Part shown: piece after piece, positions 8,736 through 17,717 of the stretch
Numbering within the stretch: position 1 is the first letter of the stretch
How the letters are laid out: each line of letters begins with the position of its first letter
Source of the DNA: an uncultured Pelagibacteraceae bacterium
Lineage (GTDB): Bacteria > Pseudomonadota > Alphaproteobacteria > Pelagibacterales > Pelagibacteraceae
DNA: 46,857 nt
Reading direction: 5' to 3'
NCBI GenBank assembly: GCA_902582875.1
Contig: CACHTV010000006.1
Location: 1 to 46,857 of the forward strand
Position numbers and translations under genes: made by a program
The notes under the pieces: generated by a model
Told to the model about the DNA's origin: nothing
The model's input: the letters and a program-made list of their open reading frames with translations, nothing else
Databases searched by the model: none

Positions 8736-9700
8736 TGATCAATATTATTAATAAAATTTACACATCTTAAAAGACTTAGATGATTGGCTTTATTTTTTTT
8801 AATTATGTCTTTGGCGGGCCCATGATCTGGTGATACTCGTATATAATTTAACCCTAGCGTTAAATTTATTGCATCAAAATGAAACAAAGATTTAAAAGGG
8901 GTTAAAACTTGATCGTGATACATTCCAACTACAACATCATATTTTTTATAATTATTGACAAAAAATGTGTCAGCTGAAAATGGACCTTTAATAAAAAATC
9001 CTTTTTTTGTAAGCTTCTTAATAGCAGGATTAATTATTTTTACTTCTTCAGAATTATTAGTTAGTTCAGCATTATGAGGATTAAGACCTAAAATTCCAAT
9101 TTTAGGTTTTTTATTAAAAAGTTCCTTAAAATTCTTTTGTAATGTATTCATTTTTTTAATTATAAGACTTTGGGTGATTTTTTCTGAAACTTTTTTTATA
9201 TTTATATGAGTAGTAAGCGGTACAACAGATAGCTTCTTGTTGTGAATTAACATTACTTCTGAGTTATCATTTATTTTGCATTTATATGCTAAAAATTCTG
9301 TAACACCTATTTTTTTTGTTTTGTGTAATAACTTTTTATCTATAGGACAGTTTATTAATCCTTTAACCTTTTTATTTTGGCCTAATTTATGAGCTAAATT
9401 AAAACATTTAGTTATATATTTCTTTGAGTTTATTAAGGATACATTAAAAGGATTTTTAAATTTTAGAGGAATATCAATTATTTTTAGTTTTTTTGCATCA
9501 GAGCTTTCATCTAAATTATTAACTTTAACAATAGAAATTTTAGATTTAAGTTTCTTAAACTGACTATTAATTAAAAGAAAATTGCCGATTACATATAATC
9601 TTTTTTTTATAGAAGGATTAATCTCCTTCCAAGTTTTAAAAATTATTTCTGAGTTCACACTATTTGGATCACCTGCTATTAATAAAATTTTGCTATTCAT
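8732..9700 (-). CDS. pdxA: 4-hydroxythreonine-4-phosphate dehydrogenase PdxA
   Basis: This 322-residue protein belongs to the PdxA family of the DXP-dependent pyridoxal phosphate pathway. Visible features are the N-terminal GDPNSVNSEI, NPHNAE near 209-214, GMYHDQVLTPFK, and SPDHGPAKDI near the C-terminus. The His and Asp residues in these segments bind the divalent metal. Sequence divergence is fairly high, with many lysines, but length and motifs are intact. It is coupled to neighbours by 4-bp overlaps on both sides, surA before and rsmA after. Confidence 0.93.
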   Translation of the reverse strand: MNSKILLIAGDPNSVNSEIIFKTWKEINPSIKKRLYVIGNFLLINSQFKKLKSKISIVKVNNLDESSDAKKLKIIDIPLKFKNPFNVSLINSKKYITKCFNLAHKLGQNKKVKGLINCPIDKKLLHKTKKIGVTEFLAYKCKINDNSEVMLIHNKKLSVVPLTTHINIKKVSEKITQSLIIKKMNTLQKNFKELFNKKPKIGILGLNPHNAELTNNSEEVKIINPAIKKLTKKGFFIKGPFSADTFFVNNYKKYDVVVGMYHDQVLTPFKSLFHFDAINLTLGLNYIRVSPDHGPAKDIIKKNKANHLSLLRCVNFINNIDQ

Positions 9701-10644
9701 CTAATTTCAATTAATGCGTTATTTCTTAATTTTGAAAGATAATTATTAGAATATAAATTTAAAAGCTCATTTCGTTTGGCTTTAACTAATCTTTTTTTCA
9801 ATTTATCAATGTCTGTATTTTTAATATCTATAGTTTTTTTATCTAATAATTTAAGTATAGTCGCTGTATTTGTTTGAATTATTGGTTGAGAAATATCGTT
9901 AATGTTCATTTCATTAAGCAAATCTAAAATTTTTTTTGATAAAGATCTTGAGTTTATCCACCCTATGTTGCCACCGTCTAATGATGAAGTAGAGATACTA
10001 TATTTAATTGCAGTTTTTTCAAAACCAATTTCATTAATTTGATTATTTATTTCTAAAATTGTACTTTTGTCTTCAGAATTATTTTTTAATGGTATTTCAA
10101 TTTCTGCTAATTTATACTCCATCAAATTACTTTGAGTTTTTATAAAATCTTTAAGTTCTTTGCTTATTTCTTCATCATTTAAAATAATTTTTTCTTTAAA
10201 TTTACTAAAAATTAATTTTTGCCAGTTGAACTCAGTCTCTATCTCGTCTAAATAAATTTCAAAATCGAGATTTTTATTTTTGAAAATTTTTTTTATTCCA
10301 TTAATGTCAGTTTTGTACTTTGATGACAAATTTTTTAAATAATTGTTAACCTGAGCACTATTATCAGATTGAATATTAAATTTTATTATTTGGTTTTTTT
10401 TTAATTTATAATTAATCAATTTTGTCATTGCTTGTTTTTTAGCAATATCAATATTTTTTTGATTTATATCTTGATCGCTTAAAAATAGAATTGTTTTTAT
10501 TTCATTTTTTAACTCATAAGAACTTATTATTTGATCTTCAACATTTGCTATAATTTTGTTTTTTGTTAATGCAAAAGAATTAGACTCAATATTTATAAAA
10601 ATAATAATAAAAAAAAATTTAAAAATAAAGTTTTTCAGTTCCAT
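9697..10644 (-). CDS. surA: SurA-like periplasmic chaperone / peptidyl-prolyl isomerase
   Basis: This 315-residue protein has an N-terminal hydrophobic signal segment (about 8-26), a SurA N-terminal domain with NKIIANVEDQIISSYEL, and a single parvulin-like domain at about 175-270 containing SSLDGGNIGWINSRSL and a C-terminal TATILKLLDKK strand. SurA escorts outer membrane proteins, including LptD, through the periplasm. The E. coli protein has two parvulin domains and this one has one, as is common in Alphaproteobacteria. Isomerase activity is uncertain. It abuts lptD with no intervening base, a context that supports the role. Confidence 0.88.
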   Translation of the reverse strand: MELKNFIFKFFFIIIFINIESNSFALTKNKIIANVEDQIISSYELKNEIKTILFLSDQDINQKNIDIAKKQAMTKLINYKLKKNQIIKFNIQSDNSAQVNNYLKNLSSKYKTDINGIKKIFKNKNLDFEIYLDEIETEFNWQKLIFSKFKEKIILNDEEISKELKDFIKTQSNLMEYKLAEIEIPLKNNSEDKSTILEINNQINEIGFEKTAIKYSISTSSLDGGNIGWINSRSLSKKILDLLNEMNINDISQPIIQTNTATILKLLDKKTIDIKNTDIDKLKKRLVKAKRNELLNLYSNNYLSKLRNNALIEIR

Positions 10645-12954
10645 TTATTTATTGAAAGAAGGAGATTTAATGTCTCCAAACGGAGTTAATGTAATTTTGA
10701 ACATTAATGAATTTTCAGATTCTAACTCTGAGTCATTATAAAACTCTCTTCTATAGACTAAACCCGCTCTAAGACAATCATTCAGATATTCGTAACTTAA
10801 ATTATAATATTCAGAAGAATTGGTGATTATATTTCTTTTCATTTCAAAAGCAAAAAGACCATTATTACCTTTTTCATATTCTAAATTAGTTTTAAAGTAT
10901 TCTTGATTTCCTATGTGTTTTTTTTCTTGAAGATAATCCACATTAAATTTAATTGGATTTAAGTCATAGTTAAATCCCACTTCATTATAATTTAAGTCTT
11001 TATAGTTTTGATCTAATGCAAAATTGTAATTAATTTCTAGACTATCATTAAATGAAAAAGTGGTATTTCCTACTAAATCTGACAATTTTTCATCCAAACT
11101 AGATGCAGATGGCATATCTTTGTTTTCTTTATCATTTATTATTTGTCCTATTGAAAAGTTAAATTGTTTTTCATCATTTCTTATTTCATAATCAAAACCG
11201 AGCGTTGCACTTAAACCATTTTCAAGATTATTATAAGAGCCCAATCTATCTAAACTAAATATGTTCTTATTGTTTATTCTTACATCGTCATCATCTTTAC
11301 GCATATTTCCTGGCGCATATCTTAAAAGAATTTTTGGAGAGAGTAAGTAATCGTTATTATTATTATTTTTAAAAAGATCTATTTTACTAAGATATCCAAT
11401 AGCTCCAAGCAATTCTGATTCTGGATCTTCTTTATATTTTGATTCATTTTTTGCTTCATAATTTATATTTTTTAATTTTCCAATTAGATTACCTGTAAAA
11501 CCTGATGCAAAATTATTTGTTCTAAATTTCCAATCTAAATCATTAACTAAAAATTTTGTAAATTTATTGGTATCATAATTATGGACGTTTAAATTTGAAG
11601 TAAAATCTAAGTTTCCATATTTATTACTAGCTAGTAGATTTTTATCGTAGATTACATCTGGCAATATATATTCATATTTATCATTGTAGTTTCCTTTTAA
11701 CGTTTCATAAGCACTTGCTTTGAAACCTAAAAAAGAGTCTTTATTTTCCCTATTAAACGTAAAGGAATTTTCAAGTGTATCCACTTCATAGTCAACCAAA
11801 TTAGATTTTATTTGATATAATTTTAAATATTTATCATTTGACACATTTTGAACTGTTAGTTCAATATTATTATCTGAGTCATCTCTGCCTTTAAAGTTTT
11901 TTACAAATGTAGAGAAGAAATGTGATTTTTCTCCAGATTTTTTTGTTGCAGATGTTTTTTTATAACCTTCAGTATAACCAAAATCTAAAATTAAATTCGA
12001 TTTTTTATACGCTCTACGATATTCACCTAAAAATAAAGGATTTTCTGATACAAATAGTTTATTTCTTAAAGTAAAATCTTTGTCCTTATTTAAAGCCCAA
12101 TAGTAAGGAACTTCTATACCCTCTCCTAAATTTCTTGAGTCCGAAAATGATGGAACAAGGAAACCTGATCTTCTATCTACTGTCGGATCTGGATGAGATA
12201 ACTTTGGTAAGTAAAGAATAGGGAAGTCGTAAACTTTAATTACTGCATTATCATAATAAATTGTTTTCTTCTTTTTATCATGCAGCATCTCTTTAGCTTG
12301 CAGTGACCAAGGCGGACATTTCTCATTTTTTCTATAATCGCATAAGGTAAAAATACTTTTAGTAAATTTTGTCTTTTCTTTATAGATATTGACCGTATTA
12401 GAGAAAACTCGAGGTTTATTATCTTTATTAATTTTAAACCCCTCCTGGTTTAAGAATGTTTTAGAGTCGGTTCCTACAATTTCTTTTTTCTTTTCATCTA
12501 TATAAATTTGAGTAAAATTGTATTTATTGTTTTTAGAATCTATAATTTTAATATTTCCAACTGATTTAAAAAAGCTATCTGAAGTAGAGTACTCAAAATT
12601 ATCCAAATAGATTTCATTTTTTTCTAAATCTTTTATGGTCGCTGGATTATCAGATTTAATATACTTAATATTATTGTCAAAAATGACATCGTTTCCCTCT
12701 ATAATAAATCCTCCAGAGGTTAAAACAGTTGTCTTACCAATCGTTTTAAATAATTGAAGATCTTTATTATACTCTGCATATTCAGTTAAAAGTTTATTAT
12801 TCTTTTCATCTTCAGCAGAAACTTCATTTTGAAAAATAGTAGTTTTTGTTTTTTTATCTATTGTAATATTTAATGATTGAATGTTAAGATTTTCAGTTAA
12901 AGCTGGTGAAACCAAAAATATATAAAGCAAGAAAACGATTATTTTATTTTTCAT
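10645..12954 (-). CDS. lptD: LPS-assembly protein LptD
   Basis: This 769-residue outer membrane protein inserts lipopolysaccharide into the outer leaflet. After a signal peptide (about 1-20) comes an OstA/LptA-like N-terminal domain to about 190, then the large beta-barrel. The barrel begins with the conserved YLPKLSHPDPTVDRRSGFL region near 250-265. I see three cysteines, Cys205, Cys213 and Cys727. The E. coli protein has four, which form inter-domain disulfides, so one N-to-C-terminal bridge remains possible here. It lies between lptG (11-bp overlap) and surA (no gap). Confidence 0.95.
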   Translation of the reverse strand: MKNKIIVFLLYIFLVSPALTENLNIQSLNITIDKKTKTTIFQNEVSAEDEKNNKLLTEYAEYNKDLQLFKTIGKTTVLTSGGFIIEGNDVIFDNNIKYIKSDNPATIKDLEKNEIYLDNFEYSTSDSFFKSVGNIKIIDSKNNKYNFTQIYIDEKKKEIVGTDSKTFLNQEGFKINKDNKPRVFSNTVNIYKEKTKFTKSIFTLCDYRKNEKCPPWSLQAKEMLHDKKKKTIYYDNAVIKVYDFPILYLPKLSHPDPTVDRRSGFLVPSFSDSRNLGEGIEVPYYWALNKDKDFTLRNKLFVSENPLFLGEYRRAYKKSNLILDFGYTEGYKKTSATKKSGEKSHFFSTFVKNFKGRDDSDNNIELTVQNVSNDKYLKLYQIKSNLVDYEVDTLENSFTFNRENKDSFLGFKASAYETLKGNYNDKYEYILPDVIYDKNLLASNKYGNLDFTSNLNVHNYDTNKFTKFLVNDLDWKFRTNNFASGFTGNLIGKLKNINYEAKNESKYKEDPESELLGAIGYLSKIDLFKNNNNNDYLLSPKILLRYAPGNMRKDDDDVRINNKNIFSLDRLGSYNNLENGLSATLGFDYEIRNDEKQFNFSIGQIINDKENKDMPSASSLDEKLSDLVGNTTFSFNDSLEINYNFALDQNYKDLNYNEVGFNYDLNPIKFNVDYLQEKKHIGNQEYFKTNLEYEKGNNGLFAFEMKRNIITNSSEYYNLSYEYLNDCLRAGLVYRREFYNDSELESENSLMFKITLTPFGDIKSPSFNK

Positions 12955-14032
12955 TTATTTGTAAAACTCCAATTGAACTAAACAATCCGATAGCAATCAC
13001 TGGTATCCAGACAGATAACGATAATGAGATTCTATTTGTTTGACCTAAAGCTAAAGATAGATCTTTGAAATAATAAATGCCAACACAAGCAATAAGGCCG
13101 GCAACTATAAATGCAAAATTATTAGATCTTTTAAGAGTATTCATTGTTAATATTGAGGCTAAAGAGGTCATAATAAATAAAAAAAACGGCATAGACAGCA
13201 TAGAATTTAAATTTTGATCTAGATATGATTTATTATACCCTTTTTTTTGTAAATCATCGTAATTTAACAATAATTCTAAAAAAGACATTGTGTCAAAATT
13301 TTTAAATAAAACTGAAATTTTATGATAGTTGTACTCCGATACTATTTCATAGTTGTCTAAATAAATTTGACTACTTATTCCATCTTCAAATTTATTTATA
13401 ATCACATCATTTAGATCCCATTTATTTTCAGATATATCAGCATTTTTTGAGTAAATTTTATTAATTAAAATATTATTCTTATCTAAATTAAAGATTGTTA
13501 CATTTTTAACAATGTTACTTCTAGTTGGATCAGCAGAAATAATTCTGTAACCATTATTGATGTTCTCCTTAATCCATAAGCCATTTTTATTAATTGAGAT
13601 CAAATGATCTATATCACGAGAATACTTAGACTTTGTTTGTTCATAATATTTAACCATAGTTGAAGTTATTGGATTCACAGCAAACAAAATTACCCAACCA
13701 AATATAAAAGATATTAAAGCTATTATAAAAAAAATTTTAAAGTTAGAATATCCATAAACTTTCATGGTTAGTAGGTCAGATGAATTTCTCAAATTTAAGA
13801 GAAACCACATACTTGAAATAAAAATTATAAAAGGAAGTAATTTAATTATTATATTGGGGACGTATAAAGCAGTTAGAGACATAGGTATCAAAAGTGAAGA
13901 ATTTGAATTTTTAAAGAATTCAATTTCTTCAAATAAGTTTAATATCAATCCAAAACAATAAAATATCATTATTACTATTAATATTGTTCTTAAATACCCG
14001 GTAAATAAATAATTAAATAAAACTTTATTCAT
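12944..14032 (-). CDS. lptG: LPS export ABC transporter permease LptG
   Basis: This 362-residue inner membrane permease has the YjgP/YjgQ layout. Three helices lie at the N-terminus (about 12-120), a periplasmic beta-jellyroll-like segment at about 130-265 starts with the ISINKNGLWIKE region, and three helices lie at the C-terminus (about 275-358). With LptF and the ATPase LptB it drives LPS from the inner membrane onto the periplasmic bridge. It overlaps lptF by 8 bp and lptD by 11 bp. LptG is told from LptF by gene order and by N-terminal similarity, so the assignment between the two is slightly less certain than the family. Confidence 0.92.
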   Translation of the reverse strand: MNKVLFNYLFTGYLRTILIVIMIFYCFGLILNLFEEIEFFKNSNSSLLIPMSLTALYVPNIIIKLLPFIIFISSMWFLLNLRNSSDLLTMKVYGYSNFKIFFIIALISFIFGWVILFAVNPITSTMVKYYEQTKSKYSRDIDHLISINKNGLWIKENINNGYRIISADPTRSNIVKNVTIFNLDKNNILINKIYSKNADISENKWDLNDVIINKFEDGISSQIYLDNYEIVSEYNYHKISVLFKNFDTMSFLELLLNYDDLQKKGYNKSYLDQNLNSMLSMPFFLFIMTSLASILTMNTLKRSNNFAFIVAGLIACVGIYYFKDLSLALGQTNRISLSLSVWIPVIAIGLFSSIGVLQINEK

Positions 14033-15164
14033 TAATAATAGACTCCTTTGATAGTTTAAAAATTAAAGATAAGTAAATTATTGGAATTAAGATTATAGGA
14101 GAAATGGTGAATAAAGTTGCAATAACTTTTGATATACCTGTATAACGAACAATTAATTCAGCATACAGTAGAATCATAAAACTTAAAAAAAATATACTAT
14201 ATCTATTTAAAAAATAATTACTTTTTGATTGTGTTTTAACCAATAAGAAAGAACATAAAAGAGCAACAATTGGAATATAAAGAGGAAGCAAGAACCTTCT
14301 ATTAAGGACTGTAGTGATTTCTTTTTTTGTACCTTCTTTACAATAACCTAAACTTTCATCAATTAAATTATTCATACACTGGAAAAGTTTAAGTGTTGAA
14401 GTTTCTTGTAATTTTGGCTGTTTAATTGTTCCAGTTTGAAGATTTTCTAAATTTATATTTAATTGTTCAAATTTAATTATTTCATTTTTTTTATTCTCCT
14501 TTCTTGAAGAAATAATTTGTCCATTAAATAAAACCATCTTTTTTTCTTCTACCAAACCACTTTTTGCAGAAATTGTTGTTGAAATATTTCCTTCTTGATT
14601 AGTTGTTAAATTATTTAATGTATTAGAGTCATCATGAATAAATACATTTTCAATATTATTTTTTTTCTTTTTTTCTACTATAAATGTAAATCCTGTAAAA
14701 GAGTCACTAAATTGCTGAGCTCTTATAGTAGGTAAAAAAGAATTAAAATTATTTTGACGAATTATGGTTCGAGACTCATTTAAAGCTAAAGGTGTTATTA
14801 AAGTTGAAAAAATTATATAGAATATTACTATAAAAAAAGAAATTAAGAAAAAAAGATTTACTATTGTTATTTTTTTAACTCCAGATGTCCATAGTATTAA
14901 AAATTCTTTTTCTTGAATTTGTTTAATTATAAATATCATCAAAGATAGCAAAAAAGCTAAGGGGATAAATTTTGTTAAAATACCAAATAAATTTAATAGC
15001 GAATATTGAAAATAGGTAGCAACTGAATAACCATTTTCTACAATAAGGTCTAAAAAATTTACCGCTCTTACAGTCCAAGCAATTAAAGTGAGCCCAAATA
15101 GTATGACGAAAAATGTTTTTAGTATCTCTTTTATAAAATTTTGATAAATTTTGTTTTGTAGCAT
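14025..15164 (-). CDS. lptF: LPS export ABC transporter permease LptF
   Basis: This 379-residue inner membrane protein pairs with LptG. It has three N-terminal helices, the conserved ALNESRTIIRQ stretch after the third, a periplasmic domain (about 135-280), and three C-terminal helices. The cytoplasmic EKEFLILWTSGV segment is the coupling region that contacts LptB. It is first in the six-gene block running down to rsmA and is divergent from pepA across 132 bp, where a promoter-like pair is visible. Confidence 0.92.
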   Translation of the reverse strand: MLQNKIYQNFIKEILKTFFVILFGLTLIAWTVRAVNFLDLIVENGYSVATYFQYSLLNLFGILTKFIPLAFLLSLMIFIIKQIQEKEFLILWTSGVKKITIVNLFFLISFFIVIFYIIFSTLITPLALNESRTIIRQNNFNSFLPTIRAQQFSDSFTGFTFIVEKKKKNNIENVFIHDDSNTLNNLTTNQEGNISTTISAKSGLVEEKKMVLFNGQIISSRKENKKNEIIKFEQLNINLENLQTGTIKQPKLQETSTLKLFQCMNNLIDESLGYCKEGTKKEITTVLNRRFLLPLYIPIVALLCSFLLVKTQSKSNYFLNRYSIFFLSFMILLYAELIVRYTGISKVIATLFTISPIILIPIIYLSLIFKLSKESIINE

Positions 15165-15180
15165 TGTAATTTGAAGTACT

Positions 15181-15209
15181 AAAATAATGTAACTTTAATC
15201 AAAACTCAA
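15181..15209 (-). promoter_or_regulatory. Candidate sigma-70 promoter for lptF operon
   Basis: On the minus strand, TTGAGT (15209-15204) and TATTTT (15186-15181) stand 17 bp apart, just before the lptF ATG at 15164. The spacing is ideal but the -10 is only a partial match. The short distance to the ATG would leave a leader of roughly 10 bases. Confidence 0.35.
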
Positions 15210-15240
15210 CCTATGATAGTACACTATAATGAATTTTCCA

Positions 15241-15269
15241 TTGAAATCTGCTATATTTGAACATATATA
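15241..15269 (+). promoter_or_regulatory. Candidate sigma-70 promoter for pepA-ndk
   Basis: TTGAAA (15241-15246) and TATATA (15264-15269) are separated by 17 bp, and the pepA ATG follows 28 bp later at 15297. A separate TATAAT at 15225-15230 could be a second -10, but it lacks a good -35. Confidence 0.45.
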
Positions 15270-15296
15270 CCTCTCAACCCTAATTATTTAAAACTT

Positions 15297-16754
15297 ATGT
15301 CTATTAAAATTAACTATTCAAAAAAATCAAACAATAAAAACTCAGCTAATTTAGTCTTATTTTCCACCGATAAGTTTAATATCAATGGCCTAAAGAAATA
15401 TCTTTCTAATTCAGAGTTTTCTTACATAAATGATTTATTAAAAACTAGTGATTTAAAAAAAAATTTATTTGTTTTTGAGGTTAACTCAAAAAAAAAGATA
15501 GTTTTAATATCAATTAAAAATAACTTAAAGACTTCTGATATAGAAAATTTAGGAGCAGAATTTTATAAACGTGTAAACTATGGAAAGAATAGTGAGTACT
15601 TAATAATTTCTGATAGCATAGCAGGTAAAAATGAAAATTTTTTAGGTTATTTTCTCCATGGTCTAAAATTAAAATCTTATGAATTTAAAAAATATAAATC
15701 AAAAAAGGAAACAAGACTTATTTCTATAAATATATTAGGGAATAAAAATAAACCTTCTGTTCAAAATCAATTGAAGTTTAAAGCTTTGGAAGAAGGAACT
15801 TTTTATGCAAGAGATTTAGTCTCAGAGCCAGGTAACGTTTTACATCCAGATGAATATGCTAAAAGATTAAGCACTCTTAGAAAAGATGGATTAAAAGTAA
15901 ATATATATGATGAGAAAAAATTAAAAAAACTTGGTATGCATGCTTTACTTGGAGTGGGTCAAGGAAGTATTAGAGGATCATATCTTGTAACAATGGAATG
16001 GAATGGAGCTAAAAACAATTCTAAACCACTAGCTTTTGTTGGGAAGGGAGTTTGTTTTGATACTGGTGGGTATTCATTGAAACCTGCGAGATTTATGGAA
16101 GACATGACTTATGATATGGCAGGCTCAGCCACTGTAGTAGGCTTAATGAAAAGCTTAGCTTTGAGAAAAGCAAAAATTAATGCAGTTGGTGTAGTGGGTC
16201 TTGTAGAAAATATGGTCAGCGGAAATGCTCAAAGGCCTGGAGATATTGTTAAATCTTATAGTGGTAAAACTATAGAAGTATTAAACACTGACGCTGAAGG
16301 CCGATTAGTTTTAGCAGATGCTTTAACTTTTACAGAGGAAAAATTTAAACCAAAATTCATTATTGATTTAGCTACCTTAACAGGTGCAATAATAGTTTGT
16401 TTAGGATCGGAATATGCAGGACTTTTTTCAAATGATGATCAGTTATCTAAAAAAATTTTTAATGCGGGTGAAAAGGTAGAGGAGAAAGTATGGAGAATGC
16501 CTCTTCATAAAAATTACGATAAACTTATGAATTCTAAAAATGCAGATATGCAAAATATAAATTATGTTGGTGGAGCAGGATCAACAACTGCAGCTCAATT
16601 TTTACAAAGATTTATTTTGAATAAAACTCCATGGGCTCATCTAGATATTGCAGGTATGGCTTTTTCAAAATATGGAGGTGCTTTAAATTCAGGGGGTGCA
16701 ACTGGTTTTGGGGTAAGATTATTAAATCAATTAATTGAAGAAAATTATGAGTAA
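15297..16754 (+). CDS. pepA: Leucyl aminopeptidase (M17 family)
   Basis: This 485-residue cytosolic metallopeptidase removes N-terminal residues from peptides. The M17 signature NTDAEGRLVLADAL starts at 330. The metal-binding GKGVCFDTGGYSLKP stretch with its lysine and aspartate ligands lies near 248-262, and LATLTGAI follows the signature. The N-terminal 160 residues are divergent and lysine-rich, as usual for this domain. It is divergent from lptF, a pairing common in Alphaproteobacteria. The last codons overlap the start of ndk. Confidence 0.96.
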   Translation: MSIKINYSKKSNNKNSANLVLFSTDKFNINGLKKYLSNSEFSYINDLLKTSDLKKNLFVFEVNSKKKIVLISIKNNLKTSDIENLGAEFYKRVNYGKNSEYLIISDSIAGKNENFLGYFLHGLKLKSYEFKKYKSKKETRLISINILGNKNKPSVQNQLKFKALEEGTFYARDLVSEPGNVLHPDEYAKRLSTLRKDGLKVNIYDEKKLKKLGMHALLGVGQGSIRGSYLVTMEWNGAKNNSKPLAFVGKGVCFDTGGYSLKPARFMEDMTYDMAGSATVVGLMKSLALRKAKINAVGVVGLVENMVSGNAQRPGDIVKSYSGKTIEVLNTDAEGRLVLADALTFTEEKFKPKFIIDLATLTGAIIVCLGSEYAGLFSNDDQLSKKIFNAGEKVEEKVWRMPLHKNYDKLMNSKNADMQNINYVGGAGSTTAAQFLQRFILNKTPWAHLDIAGMAFSKYGGALNSGGATGFGVRLLNQLIEENYE

Positions 16755-17157
16755 TATAGAGCAAACACTTTCAATAATTAAACCAGACGCGGTAGAAAGA
16801 AACCTAATAGATGAAATTAAAGCAATTTTTATTAAAAATAATTTAAATATTAAGGAAGATAAAAAAATTCATTTAACAAAAGAAGAAGCAGCAGAATTTT
16901 ATAAAGTTCATCAGTCAAAGCCATTTTACGATGATTTATGCTCTTACTTGTCTTCAGGTCCAATAGTTGCGATGATTCTTGAAGGCAAAAATGCTGTTTT
17001 ATTTAACCGACAATTAATGGGAGCAACAGATCCTAAGAAAGCTGAAGATAAAACTATAAGAAAACTCTACGGTATATCAATTGATAAAAACTCTGTTCAT
17101 GGTTCAGACTCAATAGAAAATGCAAAAAAAGAAATAGACTTCTTTTTTAAGAATTAA
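16747..17157 (+). CDS. ndk: Nucleoside diphosphate kinase
   Basis: This 136-residue enzyme equilibrates nucleoside di- and triphosphates through a phosphohistidine, His118 in the NSVHGSDS motif. The N-terminus MSNIEQTLSIIKPDAVERN is canonical and decides the ATG at 16747. A TTG 12 bp upstream in the same frame would only add MKKI. The start overlaps the end of pepA by 8 bp. Its stop shares the palindrome TTAA with the purN stop on the other strand. Confidence 0.97.
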   Translation: MSNIEQTLSIIKPDAVERNLIDEIKAIFIKNNLNIKEDKKIHLTKEEAAEFYKVHQSKPFYDDLCSYLSSGPIVAMILEGKNAVLFNRQLMGATDPKKAEDKTIRKLYGISIDKNSVHGSDSIENAKKEIDFFFKN

Positions 17158-17717
17158 TTATACCTATACATTTTTATAATAGCTTCTGAAAAAGCTTTAT
17201 GTTCCAATTTTTGAGTCTTTATTTTTAAAATGTTTGCCTTATCATTTTTGCTGATAAAAAAACTTTTTTGAATTATCAACTTACCGCTATCAAGTTTCTC
17301 ATTAACAAAGTGCACTGTGCATCCAGTTTTTTTTTCACCATTTTTTATAATTCTTTCAAAAGTATTTAAACCTTTATATTTAGGCAGAAGAGATGGATGT
17401 ATATTAATTATTTTTTTTCCACATTTATTTATGAAACTTTTTGAAATAATTTTCATGTATCCAGCAAGACAAATTAAAGAAATTTTGTGTTTTTTAATAT
17501 TATATAAAATTTTATTTTCAAAATTTCTTTTATTAGTATCTATAATTAAATATGGTATGGAATTAATTTTCGCATGTAATAACCCTTTAGCATTAATATT
17601 GTTGCTAATAACTAAACTTATATTTACAGGAAAATTATGACTCCTTGAATTATGTATTAAAGATTTTAAATTTGAACCATATCCTGAAATAAAAACGCAG
17701 GTATTTCTTTTTACCAT
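17154..17717 (-). CDS. purN: Phosphoribosylglycinamide formyltransferase PurN
   Basis: This 187-residue enzyme transfers a formyl group from 10-formyl-tetrahydrofolate to GAR in purine synthesis. The catalytic residues are all present: Asn105 and His107 (NIHPSLLP) and Asp143 (KLDSGK), numbered one below E. coli. The N-terminal SGYGSNLKSL binds substrate phosphate. It is slightly short at the C-terminus but within family range. The start overlaps the end of purM by 7 bp, so the pair is translated together. Confidence 0.96.
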   Translation of the reverse strand: MVKRNTCVFISGYGSNLKSLIHNSRSHNFPVNISLVISNNINAKGLLHAKINSIPYLIIDTNKRNFENKILYNIKKHKISLICLAGYMKIISKSFINKCGKKIINIHPSLLPKYKGLNTFERIIKNGEKKTGCTVHFVNEKLDSGKLIIQKSFFISKNDKANILKIKTQKLEHKAFSEAIIKMYRYN

